Made by a program: the position numbers and the translations under genes | In this document: positions 1 to 10,756 of the stretch, one piece after another | Layout of the letters: each line of letters starts with the position of its first letter | How positions within the stretch are numbered: position 1 is the first letter of the stretch | Source of the DNA: Botryllus schlosseri | Lineage: Eukaryota; Chordata; Ascidiacea; Stolidobranchia; Styelidae | DNA: 29,452 nt | Direction of reading: 5' to 3' | Assembly (NCBI GenBank): GCA_000444245.1 | Contig: ATSW01013241.1 | Coordinates: forward strand, 1 to 29,452 | Notes under the pieces: model-generated | What the model saw: only the letters and a program-made list of their open reading frames with translations | Told to the model about the DNA's origin: nothing | The model's database searches: none

Positions 1-176
1 CCGACTCAGGAAAAAGTTTGATTGGAACGTCCCTTTTTCTTGTTAATGTTCATGGTCAAAAACGTTTGCTCGCAAATGTATGCAGACCCGGTCGCGGACC
101 ACATTATCATGTAAGACCAGCATCTATCCGTCGGCCGCTCAAAATGTCGTCGCGGGCCGTATGTTGCCCGTCCCTG
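1..176. mobile_element. hAT-like transposon terminus (one end only)
   Basis: The stretch ends at position 176 with TGTTGCCCGTCCCTG. Read from the other strand this is CAGGGACGGGCAACA followed by a GGCCCGCGACG stretch, the typical outer end of many animal hAT elements (CAGGGxxGGGCAA). Only this end is visible; the other lies before the window or has decayed. No transposase-like reading frame is seen in the 176 bases. Family-level assignment rests on the terminus alone. Confidence 0.4.
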
Positions 177-355
177 GTTTATGTGTTAATTTTAGAATAT
201 TTTGAAACTTCGTACGATGGCCATAAGTCTCCGGTGAGAGTGACACTGATCCATGTTATCAAGATAAGGAACCGCTCCATAGTCACATGCAAAAAAGTAT
301 AGATTCAGAAGTTTTCAAGGAGCATGCAGACGAAAAATTCAATTCAATCACTCAC

Positions 356-1114
356 CACAAGTTCCTGATATCTTTCTTGCATCTTTTCAAATTCCTCACC
401 CTATTTCTTATCCTGTAGAAAGCCGTGTAAATTATCATAGTTCGCGTGATCAAACTACGAAGCCCACCATTATATTTTTATAATTCAAAATGCCCATGAT
501 GGTCGCTTCGCCTTTCGGAATTTCCAGTTCTGGCTTCGACTGTATGGTAGAACGCCTTTTGTCCGTTGTTTCGCGAAATTTGGGGTGTAATTTACGTAAG
601 TTCTCCGGCTTGTCTTCCGATTTCAAATCGGCATCAATGTCTGTACCTGAGCGGTTCTGGGAATACAAAAAGGGTAATCAATAAAGTTTCATATTATAAA
701 GTGAACGACGTTAAGTCAATGGAAAATTAAATTACACAACATACCAGTTTTCGCGAGTTCTTTGGAGAGTCTTCTGATTTTAATATGTCCGATATGCCTA
801 ACGAGTCCGCATCGGAATGTTGCTGTGGAAAATTGGAACCACTGTGATAATCCTATCGGAAAGACAGAAACTTGCTGTAGATGATAAAGCATACTTGCTC
901 CAGGTTTCTCTTTGACGTTTCCTCAGATTTGGGGATGTCGGATATGTCCATGGAGGCAGTATCATAACGTTCCTAAAGAGTATCAACACCAACTTAAATG
1001 TGCTCATGAATACAAAAACTTGCTGCAGACAGAAATTTGTAAAGATACCTGTTTTCGCGGCTGCTTTGTGGTGTTCTTTGGTTTCAAAATCAATTTCTCT
1101 GTATCCGAGTATTC
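356..1114 (-). CDS. Unrecognised gene with short in-phase repeat exons
   Basis: Four minus-strand exons can be read at 1114-1049 (66 nt), 972-895 (78 nt), 822-745 (78 nt) and 656-450. Each follows an AG acceptor (TTTGTAG, CTTTAG, CCACAG, CCCAG); the first three are followed by donors GTATCT, GTATGC and GTATGT. All junctions are phase 0, and the introns are only about 70-90 nt. The exons encode variants of one motif: EKLILKPKNTTKQPRKQ, SMDISDIPKSEETSKRNLE, DSLGISDILKSEDSPKNSRK and TDIDADLKSEDKPENLRKL. The last exon runs on for about 45 residues (basic, hydrophilic) to a stop at 450. A weak donor (GTGGGC) near 475 could instead join it to a possible exon at 400-356 (GEEFEKMQERYQELV, donor GTGAGT). 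A 25-nt exon at 1182-1158 with donor GTAAGT is also possible. I recognise no family. The gene start was not found. It could be a decayed gene, but matching phase, splice sites and motif in four exons argue for real coding history. Confidence 0.5.
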
Positions 1115-1200
1115 CTACAAAAATATTCATAATTGTGTGAGAAATGAGAAAACTTACAGACTTGTAGTGGCTGCATAAAGAACTGCAATGCACATTCTAA

Positions 1201-1484
1201 TTATTTTTCATGTCAAGAATTTCGGAAGTCCGAAGTCTTTCGAGCTGACATACAATCATTAGCTGAAGAGGAATTTTAAAACCTGAGTATAGCAACATTA
1301 TATACAATTAATTTTGACGTCACAGAAAAGAAATAAAGTTATATTGAAGGCAAACATTGCACGTAACTAGTGATCTGTTATCCTCCTAGAGACCAGGGGT
1401 ACACGGGCAGACCTGCTTCATGCGCGACCACCTATCAAACATCTCAGCCTCAAAAGAGCCACCACACAAAAATACAGATTGGCG
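1201..1484. other. Intergenic, no feature recognised
   Basis: No reading frame, RNA gene or repeat was recognised between the repeat-exon gene and the SINE. The upstream exons or promoter of the minus-strand gene may lie here, but no start codon or promoter element can be defended. Confidence 0.4.
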
Positions 1485-1915
1485 AGATAGCGTAGTGGTC
1501 TGATCCACAGCTGCAACACCAATGGATAGTGGGTTCGATTCCGACCGAGGTCGACTCCATATAACTCCTATCGAAGTGTTGGGGGTTTATCTAGGCTCGT
1601 CCTCGCCACGTAAACGGTGTCACATGGAATCCTAGAAGACGGCCGTGCCACAAGTCGCTAATACGGGTTGCGGGTTCGAGTCCGACAGAGGTCGACTTCA
1701 GAATTCCTACACCTAAGTGTTGAAGGTTTATCTAGGCTCCCCCTCGCCACCTAATCCGTGTAAGCGATGTCTTACAAAAAGTCTAGAAGTGGGCGTGCTA
1801 TAGGTCGGCCATTACGGAATAAAAAATGAAGAATATTGGCCTGGTGTAAATGANCATAATAGTCGACAAACACCATGAATACCACAAAAACAAACAATAA
1901 ACACGAAAATTCACA
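1485..1915 (+). repeat. tRNA-derived SINE, copy 1 (two B-box-bearing units)
   Basis: An A-box-like TAGCGTAGTGG (1488-1498) is followed by a perfect B box, GGTTCGATTCC (1532-1542), the RNA polymerase III promoter arrangement of a tRNA-derived SINE. A second, diverged unit follows with its own B box, GGTTCGAGTCC (1673-1683). Each unit is followed by a similar TTTATCTAGGCTC block, so the copy looks dimeric. The 3' body (AATATTGGCCTGGTGTAAAT and onward, to an A/C-rich tail near 1915) is shared with the copy at 20.5-21.5 kb. One ambiguous base (n) lies at 1854, where the other copy reads C. The element has no protein-coding capacity and would need a LINE partner to move. Confidence 0.7.
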
Positions 1916-2489
1916 AATACGAATTTATTAGGCCTACGCCCCAATGAAATGTATGCTATCGAATGAAGTTTACTTCGTAAATCTGGAAATTTACTCCGTA
2001 AATCGGTCTACGTTGGGTAAGTCGTGACATAGTCTTGTGTTTAGTTTGGTAATGATGTTTCAAGTTATTGTTCTATTTTTCTGTTCACTTTCTTCTCTTG
2101 CAATTATCGCTCGACGATATTTTCTTGGCCAAATTTGCAGTTATTGTTGCCTTGACAATACAAATGGAAGAGCCGTATTCACCATTTGTAGTCCGGAAAT
2201 GATTGTCACCTGCGCTGGCGTGATGAGTTATTTATCAAGTTCATTTTTCACCAGAAAGATTTATTATTTATTGATGAAACGTTTATTTGAACTCGATTCG
2301 AGAGTTCAATTGCAAAGTTCTAACTTTAGTGCTACCCCATTTTAAATTTGATACCTATTGAGTGAACAATCACAACCGAAACAACACCCGACACATATTC
2401 TTAATTGGCGATGGAATGCATCAATTTATAACCAGGTTGAACCTCTCTTGCTAAATGGCAAAACTCACCATGTGCATTGTGCAATCAGT

Positions 2490-2554
2490 AAAGAGCCGTA
2501 ATCAAAGGCTGGAAGAGCCGCATGCGGCTCGCCAGCTGCAGTTTGCCCACCCTG
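2490..2554. mobile_element. hAT-like transposon terminus
   Basis: The stretch ends at 2554 in CAGTTTGCCCACCCTG. Its reverse complement, CAGGGTGGGCAAACTG, is a classic hAT terminal inverted repeat. Just inside is a palindromic GAGCCGCATGCGGCTC, usual for the subterminal hairpins of such elements. The matching left end was not found. The 1916-2489 stretch may belong to the element's interior; it holds one 102-codon open frame (2037-2345) that I do not regard as a gene. Confidence 0.5.
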
Positions 2555-2752
2555 GCCTAGACTAATATTCCAATGAAGCAATCTCAGTAAACGTATTCCA
2601 ATGCAGGGGCAGAAAAATGTGCAGCCTTTGAGAAAGACGGAGTATCCATCATCGCGATAGTTATATCAGATGTTTGCGGAAAGCAGAGGTCATAGCCATG
2701 ACCTGATCACATTTTATTTTATTATCCTGCGATCAACCGAAGATTTATTAGA

Positions 2753-3570
2753 ATGGGTTGTGACTTGCGTGGACAAATCATTGTACGGACTGACATTCGT
2801 TTCGACATACAACATTCGTTTTGCCGTTGTTGTAACAACGATCTACTGATCCCTGAGAATAATGTATACATACATTTACCGTGGTTGGGTCCCATCTCTT
2901 CTCGTTTTGAGAAACAGTTGATCTTCGCCGTAGATCGTTGTTACGACAACGTCAAAACGAATGTTGTATTCACCACCAAACAACTACTTCCTGCAACGCG
3001 CAAAGATGTTCCTCCCGCTTCTCAACAAAGCAATATAGTTTACGAATTTAAGTGCCACTGTGATTGTCGGTACGTGAGAAGAACAACTCAGCGCTTGCAG
3101 GAACGTATTAAACAACATGTACCGCGTGTTATCAGACTACGTACATTAAATTCCCAGGGACAGGCCGCTGAAACTGAAACTGACTTAAGGGTGTTGAAAC
3201 ACAATCAGGCCGTGGCAATGAACTCTGCCATTGGCAGGCATTTAGCTGAGCATGCTACTTGCGCCAATAAGTATAGTGACGACAGATTCTCAATTTTGGG
3301 TAGAGGCCGCACACTTTTCCACTTGTCCGCGCTGGAATCGACATTCATTAAGATCCAACAACCACGCTTATGCCAGCAGAAGGAACGTTTGCTTCAGCTA
3401 AAAATTGGCCACTAGCTGCGCTCGCGGTTTGTCTGCACTTGATGTTGTTTTGTTTCTATGACGTCACAATTGCTGTATGCAATGTAGTTATATGCAAGTT
3501 TTTGAAATTCTCTTTATGCCGACGATTACCCCTGAAGAGTGTTGGCTCGAAAAGCTTCGGGTTTTAATAT
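2753..3570 (+). mobile_element. Penelope-like retroelement, 3' part with GIY-YIG domain
   Basis: A 220-residue frame (2753-3415) matches the C-terminal part of Penelope-like elements. It has a region rich in C and H (CRCCNNDLL, residues about 25-32), then HLPWLGPISSRFEKQL (41-56), then the GIY-YIG nuclease-type segment beginning VYEFKCHCDCRYV (96-108) with TTQRLQERIKQHV, and finally ALESTFIKIQQPRL near the end. In this family the domain nicks the target DNA for insertion. The reverse transcriptase that should precede it is absent, so this is a 5'-truncated copy; the first Met is only where the frame opens. About 150 bases of likely 3' untranslated sequence follow, including a structured hairpin listed separately. 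The element does not look functional by itself. Confidence 0.8.
3523..3568 (+). other. Hairpin with hammerhead-like core downstream of the Penelope frame
   Basis: The segment contains CTGAAGA (3532-3538, fitting the hammerhead box CUGANGA), a short G..C-closed helix candidate, and GAAA (3549-3552). Outer bases can pair: ATTACCC before the box with GGGTTTTAAT after it, and GAAG with CTTC. Penelope-like elements are known to carry hammerhead ribozyme motifs. Here helix II would be only about three pairs with a mismatch, so this may be a decayed ribozyme or simply the conserved 3' hairpin of the element. Confidence 0.35.
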
Positions 3571-3639
3571 ATTTGTAATATGGATATGTTATTAAAATGT
3601 ATACTATGTATTGTATAGTATACTCGTCACTCGGGTCGG

Positions 3640-4125
3640 CTGCCTTGTATAAGAAGCACATAGCACATGCCCAAACTGCCGAAAGTTCGTTTGCATTCTT
3701 TGAAGACAACTCAACAATTTCATGGGGTGGACAGAAAAATTTGAAATTTTTAAAAATTTTTTAAAATAAATTAAAAATTTAAATTGGCTCTGCGGCGGCT
3801 TATACTTGTTAGAATTGTACTATCGTAGTATGCATCATGACATTGTAAAAGCTGTCGCGTTACACATTTGCAACTAGCTGAGATTTGACGTGTCACAATT
3901 ATACAGATAGAATATTTTAGAATTTAGCAAGGATTGATCTGATATCAGAGCATTTCAGCAGTGTAACCCAATCCACGTTTCGGGCATACTACTGACAAGT
4001 CGGCTACTGTTCATGTCAATGCCAAAGTCACATTATATCAGCGTCAGATTTACGTTCGAATATTGGAACAGAGAAAGAACAACATATAAATTGAAAATTA
4101 AACCATAGTATTGTATTATAGTGAT
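3640..4125. other. Intergenic, nothing recognised
   Basis: AT-rich sequence after the Penelope fragment, with a short A/T-only tract near 3740-3785. No gene, RNA or element boundary is visible. Confidence 0.4.
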
Positions 4126-4149
4126 AAGGTACGGCAGAGGTGCTTATAG

Positions 4150-4293
4150 CCAGGGCATGGTATGGTATGGAAGTATGGTATGGTACGGAACGAAATTTCG
4201 GTATGGAATATGGAAGAGTGCAAGTATGGTATGGTATGGAAATTTCCCAAGTATGGTATGGAATGTTCTTTCCATACTTCCATACTTTTTCCA
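4150..4293. repeat. TATGG-rich repeat, copy 1
   Basis: The stretch is built from irregular GTATGG / GGTATGGTATGGA units on the plus strand. It then switches to the complement (CCATACTTCCATAC) near 4272-4300, so the two halves could fold on each other. It follows CAGGGCATGGTATGG at 4153, which resembles a hAT start, but no matching far end was found. Long open frames here on both strands are by-products of the five-base unit and are not genes. Confidence 0.55.
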
Positions 4294-4299
4294 TACTTT

Positions 4300-6030
4300 G
4301 GCAGTTTTACCAGAATTATGACAATGATACTACTTTCGATTTGTCAAATTGATTGCATACCTCAGAAAATCGCTCACTGTATTTATTCATATCTCAAATT
4401 GCGAGTTATCACTCACCCACCCCGGTCGACATCTATTTGAAGACGACAAAGTAGAGCTACGCGCATATGAACGAAAATAATATTAATAATGAATATTCAA
4501 ATCAATTCAAATCTAAATATCATAAAAACGAACGATATTCGACCGCTGTCGCGTTATAACTGGCATTTCGAGTATCGTAACTTCTACTCCGTAAACTACC
4601 AAGGGAGTTTTAAAATCGTAGATTCTGAGAATTTAAAAGTTACATGAATATTTATATCAATTTGCTGAACTTGGAAATAATTTTCTGCGCTTTGGTAGGT
4701 TGATCATCACGCAATATCTATTTGACATAACCATCATCAATTCAAAAATATGTAGTTTGTCTTGGAGCGACGTTACGATATGCCGGCCTCCAACACGCAT
4801 TAAACTTCATGAAATTTGGTTATCTCTGATAAAAGAATAGACACCCTGACCTTGGCTAATGAATCTATAGTGTGTGGCCCACAGATTGGCGGGAAAAATA
4901 AACATTTGATCCGCTCTACCAAAATGATCGTAGTGATGTAAATATATATTATGAGATTTATTCTAATGCAGAGGTTTCGAACCGGTGGGTTATTCAGGGG
5001 TTTTTGGTCGGGTATAGACTCACTTGTAAAACAAATTACATTATTAGAATCGTTTATTAAACGTCTGTATAAAATGCCGATCGTATCTCTGATATTTAGG
5101 CCTATTAGCTCATTTGCAATTCAGCAATCGTATCATCAGTGCCTCGAATTAGCGATAATCGATTGAACAGCGGCACGCGATCTCCCGAATATACGTTTCC
5201 ATTCAGTCGCATGCGAAATGGTGTGATTGAAATCACCTGATTCGTTATAATAAGAGTTCATATGTGTCTGAAGGGAAGGGAGATCGCGGACTCGCATAGC
5301 TGGACTATAGTTACAGATGAAATGACATATTTCTTTCGATTTTTGTACCGTGCGAAAGTGTAGCTCATAACGGCTTATATCTAACAGCAGCAAGTTTATC
5401 TGGTGCATGCGTTGTTTGGAACTTACACATGTAAATGGATGCTATACCTCGCTACATTTGGAAATATTTCGAACCCTTCTTATTTTTCTGTCGGCGGGTA
5501 TCTACATTTGACGGAGGCGCAACATTGCGTTTACGGTTACCAGTTCACTGCTCATTCATTTCATTGCGTGCTGTTCAATTCTGGGGGTCTTAACTTTCAC
5601 CAATAGCAAGTCTTTACAGAACAAAGTCTTGCCAAATTTTTATTAGAGGGAGCAATTTTAAGGGGTGTAAATAGATTTCAGGTTGTGGGGAATAAAGAAA
5701 AATGGATTGGGAATCAATCTTCTAATTTCACAATAACTTTGGTTTATGTAATTTCGTAGATGATGTACTGCTAGCAGTCCGTTACCACACTAGATTTACA
5801 TGTCATGAGGTTCTGTTGTGATTTTCAAATTATCCCGTCTGTAGGCCTATATATTATACGTTACGCCTTCGCTGATAAGGCAACATACATTGCTGACGAT
5901 ATATGATATCAAGAAACTGGGGATATAATTGGTGCATCAGGGCTGTTTAAATGGGTGATTTCATCCAAAATAATTAGACCAAATACGCCGCAACATTTCC
6001 ACATATCAAAATAGAATATTACTTGATATG
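4300..6030. other. Intergenic stretch without recognised genes
   Basis: AT-rich sequence. A possible decayed hAT start (CAGAGGTTTCGAACCGGTGG) lies at about 4969, with no partner end. A 90-codon minus frame (5408-5136) has gene-like composition but no recognisable domain or splice context, so it is not called. Nothing else is supported. Confidence 0.4.
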
Positions 6031-6046
6031 TTGGGCAAGTTGCGAA

Positions 6047-6185
6047 AGTATGGAAAAAGTATCAAATAGGGTATGGAAGAATGTTGCTATGGTATGGAAA
6101 ATTGTCAAGTATGGTATGGAACGATTGATGCGGGTATGGAGTATGGAAAATTCATGTTCCATTCCGGGGGGGGGGGGGGGGGGTA
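6047..6185. repeat. TATGG-rich repeat, copy 2, ending in poly-G
   Basis: Irregular GTATGGAAAA / GGTATGGA units recur at about 6048, 6071, 6090, 6110 and 6134, matching the composition of the 4.15-kb repeat. A run of about 17 G follows (6166-6182), a tract likely to be unstable and hard to sequence exactly. No terminal repeats or target duplication were seen. Confidence 0.5.
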
Positions 6186-6327
6186 GAATAGCAGCTAGAA
6201 AAACTCGGAATAAAATACAATTTTTCGAAATTCCGAACATTTAGGCATACCCCAGCACTTCGTTCCGGACGCACTTTAAACACTGAAATTTCGGACATGT
6301 CCGGGAAAATCCGGACTTATGGCAAAC

Positions 6328-7792
6328 CTAACCTAGATGTATGCAGCGTGTAGATGTAACGTTAACAAATGGAGCGACGACGGGTATTAGCTGCTTCGTC
6401 GTCTTGTATCGAATTGGGCAAGGGCATGTCTTCAATTTCTGGGAAGCTCGCATGTACAAGTACATGTACAATGTACATCCAATGGGATCGCAATAACCGA
6501 AACATGTCACTGCAGACACTCCCAAGCCTACTGTATTCCCAAGATTTGAAGGTAAATCAACCGAGGACCAATCAGTCGTGACCGCAACAATTATACCACG
6601 TACCGCGTTACCTTGATTACGCGGACCGGGTGAAGGATGTTCGGCTGGCATCTGATGTTCATCACTGACATTTGATTCCCCGTTTGCTTGGTTCGCAGAC
6701 AAACAACGAGCGACATATCCATCGCGAATGTTTGCAGAAAATCGCCTGCATTCGACTTTGATAGTGCTTGAAGCCATATAGTAGAGAAGGGGATTGATAC
6801 ATTCGGAAATCCGTAGAATGCCATGATCTACCAAGACAAGTGTTAGTAACACGCCTCGAGGAAGCAGGAATTCATTCCAAATGAGATAGATCTTCACCAT
6901 ACAATCAACCAAATAGCCTACCCGATAATGAATGTGATGACGATTGTCACTAATTGAATAAGACTTTGCTTCTCCTTCTTGCGCGAGGAAGGCGACTAAG
7001 ATATTGTGTACGATCGACGAAGTACCAGGATTAGAATGAGCGCAAAACAGAATACTAGTATTAAAATTGAAGGAATGAGCATACCGATTATTTGGGGTGC
7101 TATTCCCATTATCGCAAGCAACTTGCCTCCATTTTTCACGACACCGCAATATAAGCATTTGTCGATTTTTCGATATTCAGTCACTATAAAAGCCCAATTA
7201 ATCCCTATACTATAAATAATGTAATACTAAACAATAACACAACGTATATTTGACATCTCTTCGCGCCCATTTCCTTAGTTGTTCCTTCAATTCTTTTAAG
7301 GCTCTGTAAACGAATGAGACTCAACAGAAAAACGTGTAGCGCAGTAACGGCGGATGTTGCTACTTCCGTTCCAGAGTTGAAGTAATAGAAAACCCATGAT
7401 ATTTTATTATCGTACGAGTACAAGTGTCCGTAAACGCAAATCGGGCTGTTGACGGCGGAAATAAGATCGGACAAGCAAAGTCCGACTAAGATCACGATGA
7501 AGAAGGTCGCCTTCATACGCAGTAATATTACGAGCATCAATGTGTTTGCGATACACCCAAAAAGAGCCAGAAATGTGAACGTTACCCAGATACTTGATTC
7601 CTGGATAGTAGTGAGGTTAATAGGAAAATCGTATTCTGACAGATTCATAAATGTATGCAAGGCACATCCCTTTGAAATATTCGATTCGAAATGATCCATG
7701 TCAATGGATACGCCGGTACTTTCCACATTGTACGATATCAATAGATCATTCACATCTATAAAGAAAGTTGAAACATAGAAACGAATAGACAA
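6328..7792 (-). pseudogene. Class A G-protein-coupled receptor pseudogene
   Basis: On the minus strand a hydrophilic N-terminus with three N-glycosylation sequons (NIS, NLS, NLT) precedes TM1 (FLALFGCIANTLMLVIL), TM2 (VGLCLSDLISAV, with the conserved Asp), TM3 and part of TM4. The frame opening at 7792 ends at 7205 inside TM4. An extracellular loop with CLYC and TM5 (7121-7020) continue in a second frame. That frame meets an in-frame TAG in the third intracellular loop (6998-6996), then resumes with RKKEKQ and TM6 (VTIVITFIIG). After another shift, TM7 reads ECINPLLYYM, a good NPxxY motif, and a C-terminal tail follows. The gene thus has two frame breaks and one stop. TM3 lacks a DRY motif (it reads SLIRLQ) and the usual TM3 Cys. 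The subfamily and ligand cannot be named. A recently dead orphan receptor is the best reading; sequence error at all three breaks is less likely. Confidence 0.75.
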
Positions 7793-7799
7793 CAGTGAT

Positions 7800-9160
7800 G
7801 GGGCGAAAAAATCCAGTCATTCAGTTATATGGAAGAAATCCTTAAAACCAAATGTTTTTTTAAAGGTGACTCTGTGACCTAGCCTACATCACCTACTATG
7901 TGCAACACTGCAACAGTTTCCACTTAGACCATCATTCGAAATCATTAGCTTGAAACTACACCACGAGCAACTACTATGCATCGCGGACGAGAATATACCA
8001 CGTCCATGTATTATCTTCCCATCAGACCTATAGATAAGTTGCCTCTGGTTGTCAATTCTATCCTATTTTGATATAGGCGAAAGTGCCACGGTTGTGTCAA
8101 TAATAAAAAAAAAACTGTCGACTGAACAGTATCAGAGGTGTATAGTAATTACATGTTTCAATTGATCGCCATCGACATTTTCCTATAATCTGATGTAATG
8201 ACTGTATCGGTATGAATATTTTCGTATAAACCCGATTTAAGATTTTGATGTTACAGGGGATGATAGGAAAAGCGTCAGTACTAGGGCTAGAGAGTCACGA
8301 CTATGCGACTTCACTCCTTACGTAAGACACAAAGTTGCTACTCTGCCTCACCTATACGATGACTGAGTTTAGAAGTAGGCCTAGCGACTATTTGGCTCCT
8401 AGTGAAATCAAATTGCGACCCTGACTCAAAACAAAGGACTTCTGGTACACGCTACAGTTAGATCTTAATATCTAATTTGGAATCGTATATTTTACTTCAA
8501 CTCTGTTTCCAGACTCTTCCATCAATTAAATTTCCACCCTTGTCACGATTCCCTCCTATCAAAAATGGCGATTCTGACTTTGCCAACTCTTTCAAACGGA
8601 ATTTCACAGCTGTCACTCCCGACTCAGCAATTTTTAGAGTACGACTCCGACTAGTAAAAAACTAAAATGTCGTGACTCCCGACTCCATCCCCCCCCCACC
8701 ACCGTTCACCAGGCCTGCACACACAACATCAATCTTACATATGCTCCAATCATTTTTTAAATTGATGGCAGGTAATGATCGACCCACACATAATGGTCAC
8801 CATGCGCTACGAAATACTGATGGTGCAGATACACGAAATTATTTTAGATTACGTGTAACTGGAGTCATTTTCCATGTGGTGGAAAAAGATGCATATTTTA
8901 CATATTATCAGTGTTATAATATGAGGGATATCTAGAACTTCTTGATATCCCTGTATAATATTTGTTACCACGCGAATATTCGACTCGATTCGAAGCTAAA
9001 TACTCGGCTCCTATTTGAATCACCGATTTACTCGATTTGCCCGGCCCTTGCATAATAATCGAATTTGCGTTCATGGACCATTGGTACTGTTGATGACTCG
9101 TATTATATATCCAATATAATTTTTATGTACCACTTATCACTGTTATTAATAACCATACAG
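7800..9160. other. Intergenic with decayed GACTCC-type repeat
   Basis: No gene recognised. Scattered ACTCC/CGACTCC units (about 8281-8420 and 8605-8690) and a run of C (about 8690-8698) resemble the GGAGTC-rich hAT interior seen at 10.76-10.90 kb on the opposite strand. They may be a decayed copy, but the ends cannot be fixed. Confidence 0.35.
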
Positions 9161-9162
9161 AT

Positions 9163-9990
9163 CACGTGCGGCAAGCCCGTGGCACGCAGGCCAAATTTGG
9201 CACACGAGAAGGTTAGGTGTGGCCTGTGAGGTAATTCTCGAAATTATTTATGACATCAGGTACAATTGCAAGGCCAACCAAAATATGATTAGCATGAACG
9301 CGAAATTTGATGATGACTAAAGCAACAGTTCTGACGCATTGACGTATCCAGGGGCCAGCCACATTTATCCCAGATCTTCGTATATGACCATAAAGTAGAA
9401 TGTTTCATAGCAGATATATTTGACTTGAAATTTTTCTCTGTACTTCGCGTGATTCATTGTCACTAGATTTCTTGCATTCATTAGGCCTATTTGAGCCCCC
9501 TTCTGAAAATTATAAATACATATTATTCACAGAATTGAGTCTAACTATATTCGCAAAAAGGAGATACGGCTTCGCTTGTGCACTCGCAGCGAGTCTCAGG
9601 TCGACAAAACATTTGCACAAAATGATGGAGGCATGTTCACTGATACCGTCGATTTTGCTATGTCTAAACATCGAATAATCCTGTCCTTACCAAATGAGCC
9701 CAGTGGTATACAAATGCGACCCCCAATGTATGTTAGCAGCATATTTATTGATATAATTCAGACATTATATTGCAAAAAAATTTCGCGCTTCGCGCGACAA
9801 GGGCGTAATTACGCACTACACAGTTGCATGACATATTATCAATTTTAGGGCGTAACTATTGTTTGCAATGTTACCTAATTCGGTTTGCTCATATCCGACG
9901 ACTAAAACAAGGTTATCAACATTCCAGTTGCCCGCGCAATGGTTCGTAAATCTCATGTGTCCCTTTGGCCGACAAAGTTGCCCACCCCTG
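9163..9990. mobile_element. Non-autonomous hAT element with decayed ends
   Basis: The right end is a clean hAT terminus, GTTGCCCACCCCTG at 9977-9990. The left end CACGTGCGGCAA (9163) is a diverged match to the expected CAGGGGTGGGCAA and continues into GGCACGCAGGCCAAATTTGG, a usual subterminal sequence of such elements. Flanks ATACAGAT (9155-9162) and ATATTGAT (9991-9998) agree at six of eight positions, as for an old 8-bp duplication. No transposase was recognised in the 828 bases. Confidence 0.5.
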
Positions 9991-9999
9991 ATATTGATA

Positions 10000-10755
10000 A
10001 AATTAATCATTACTTACTACATTAATTACAACTCGGTTGCACAGGGGAAGAAATCGCAAAAGGCGTTTTCGCGATGCAGTCGAAATTGATGCAATTCTTG
10101 GAATTATACCATGATACTGTGACAGAGCAAATGCATCGGCTGGTTTTGTAAAATTGTAAAAATGATGTAAATATGACCAAACGATGCTTCCCGCTTGACA
10201 AAATGAAAAATATTTGTAGTGTAGCTTAGCTGTTTGCGTCGAACAAATGATTAAGAAAGACTGCAAGTCCCAATCCTTGAATACTTGATTAAGTACCTGT
10301 AGACTAGAAATAGGCTATGGTCTTTGACTACTTAACTAAATTCCATTTATGACCAATGCCTATTAGTAGTTAGAGTGTGTGTGCTTGTAATCAGGATAGT
10401 GTGCAATGACAAAATTAGTAATTTCAATCTCTTTTATTAGTTGCTACCTCATACACAAGAGCTACACTTGGATTTTTTTATCTACATTTATCATACATTA
10501 TTGGATATCTGCCATATTTGAATGATTCATACATTTCAGGATATTAGATAGTCCACGTTATAAAAACTTGAAAAGGGAAGGATATTTAGCAAATCTTTCT
10601 TTCATGTTAATTGCATAGTGGATAATTCGAGCTGTTCCACAATGAAACAATTTAGCATGCCACCGTTATTCATATGTTTGAATATTTTAATGGTTGTATG
10701 ATAGTCATTCAACCGACAATGTGGCATATCATTTTCGAAGTAAATTGGTAATATT
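10000..10755. other. Intergenic, nothing recognised
   Basis: AT-rich sequence with no supported gene or element. If the aminotransferase transcript extends past exon 7, part of this stretch could be intron or the missing terminal exon, but I could not identify one. Confidence 0.35.
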
Positions 10756-10756
10756 G

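Noticed and set aside
798-1193. Continuous 131-codon minus-strand frame across the repeat-exon gene
   Set aside because: It reads two introns through in a different frame from the exon motif. The spliced, phase-0 reading explains the sequence better.
2037-2345. 102-codon plus-strand frame with hydrophobic start
   Set aside because: Lies in likely hAT interior sequence, has no recognised domain, and its composition follows the local AT-rich sequence.
5136-5408. 90-codon minus-strand frame with gene-like composition
   Set aside because: No recognised domain, no clear start context or splice sites, and no link to a neighbouring gene.
6921-7225. Tiny GT...AG segments (16-30 nt) at the three breaks of the receptor gene, as if they were mini-introns
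   Set aside because: Removing the TM4 one (23 nt) mends the frame but shortens the helix. Removing the 16-nt one would shift TM6 out of frame, and animal introns are not this short. Inactivating mutations are simpler.
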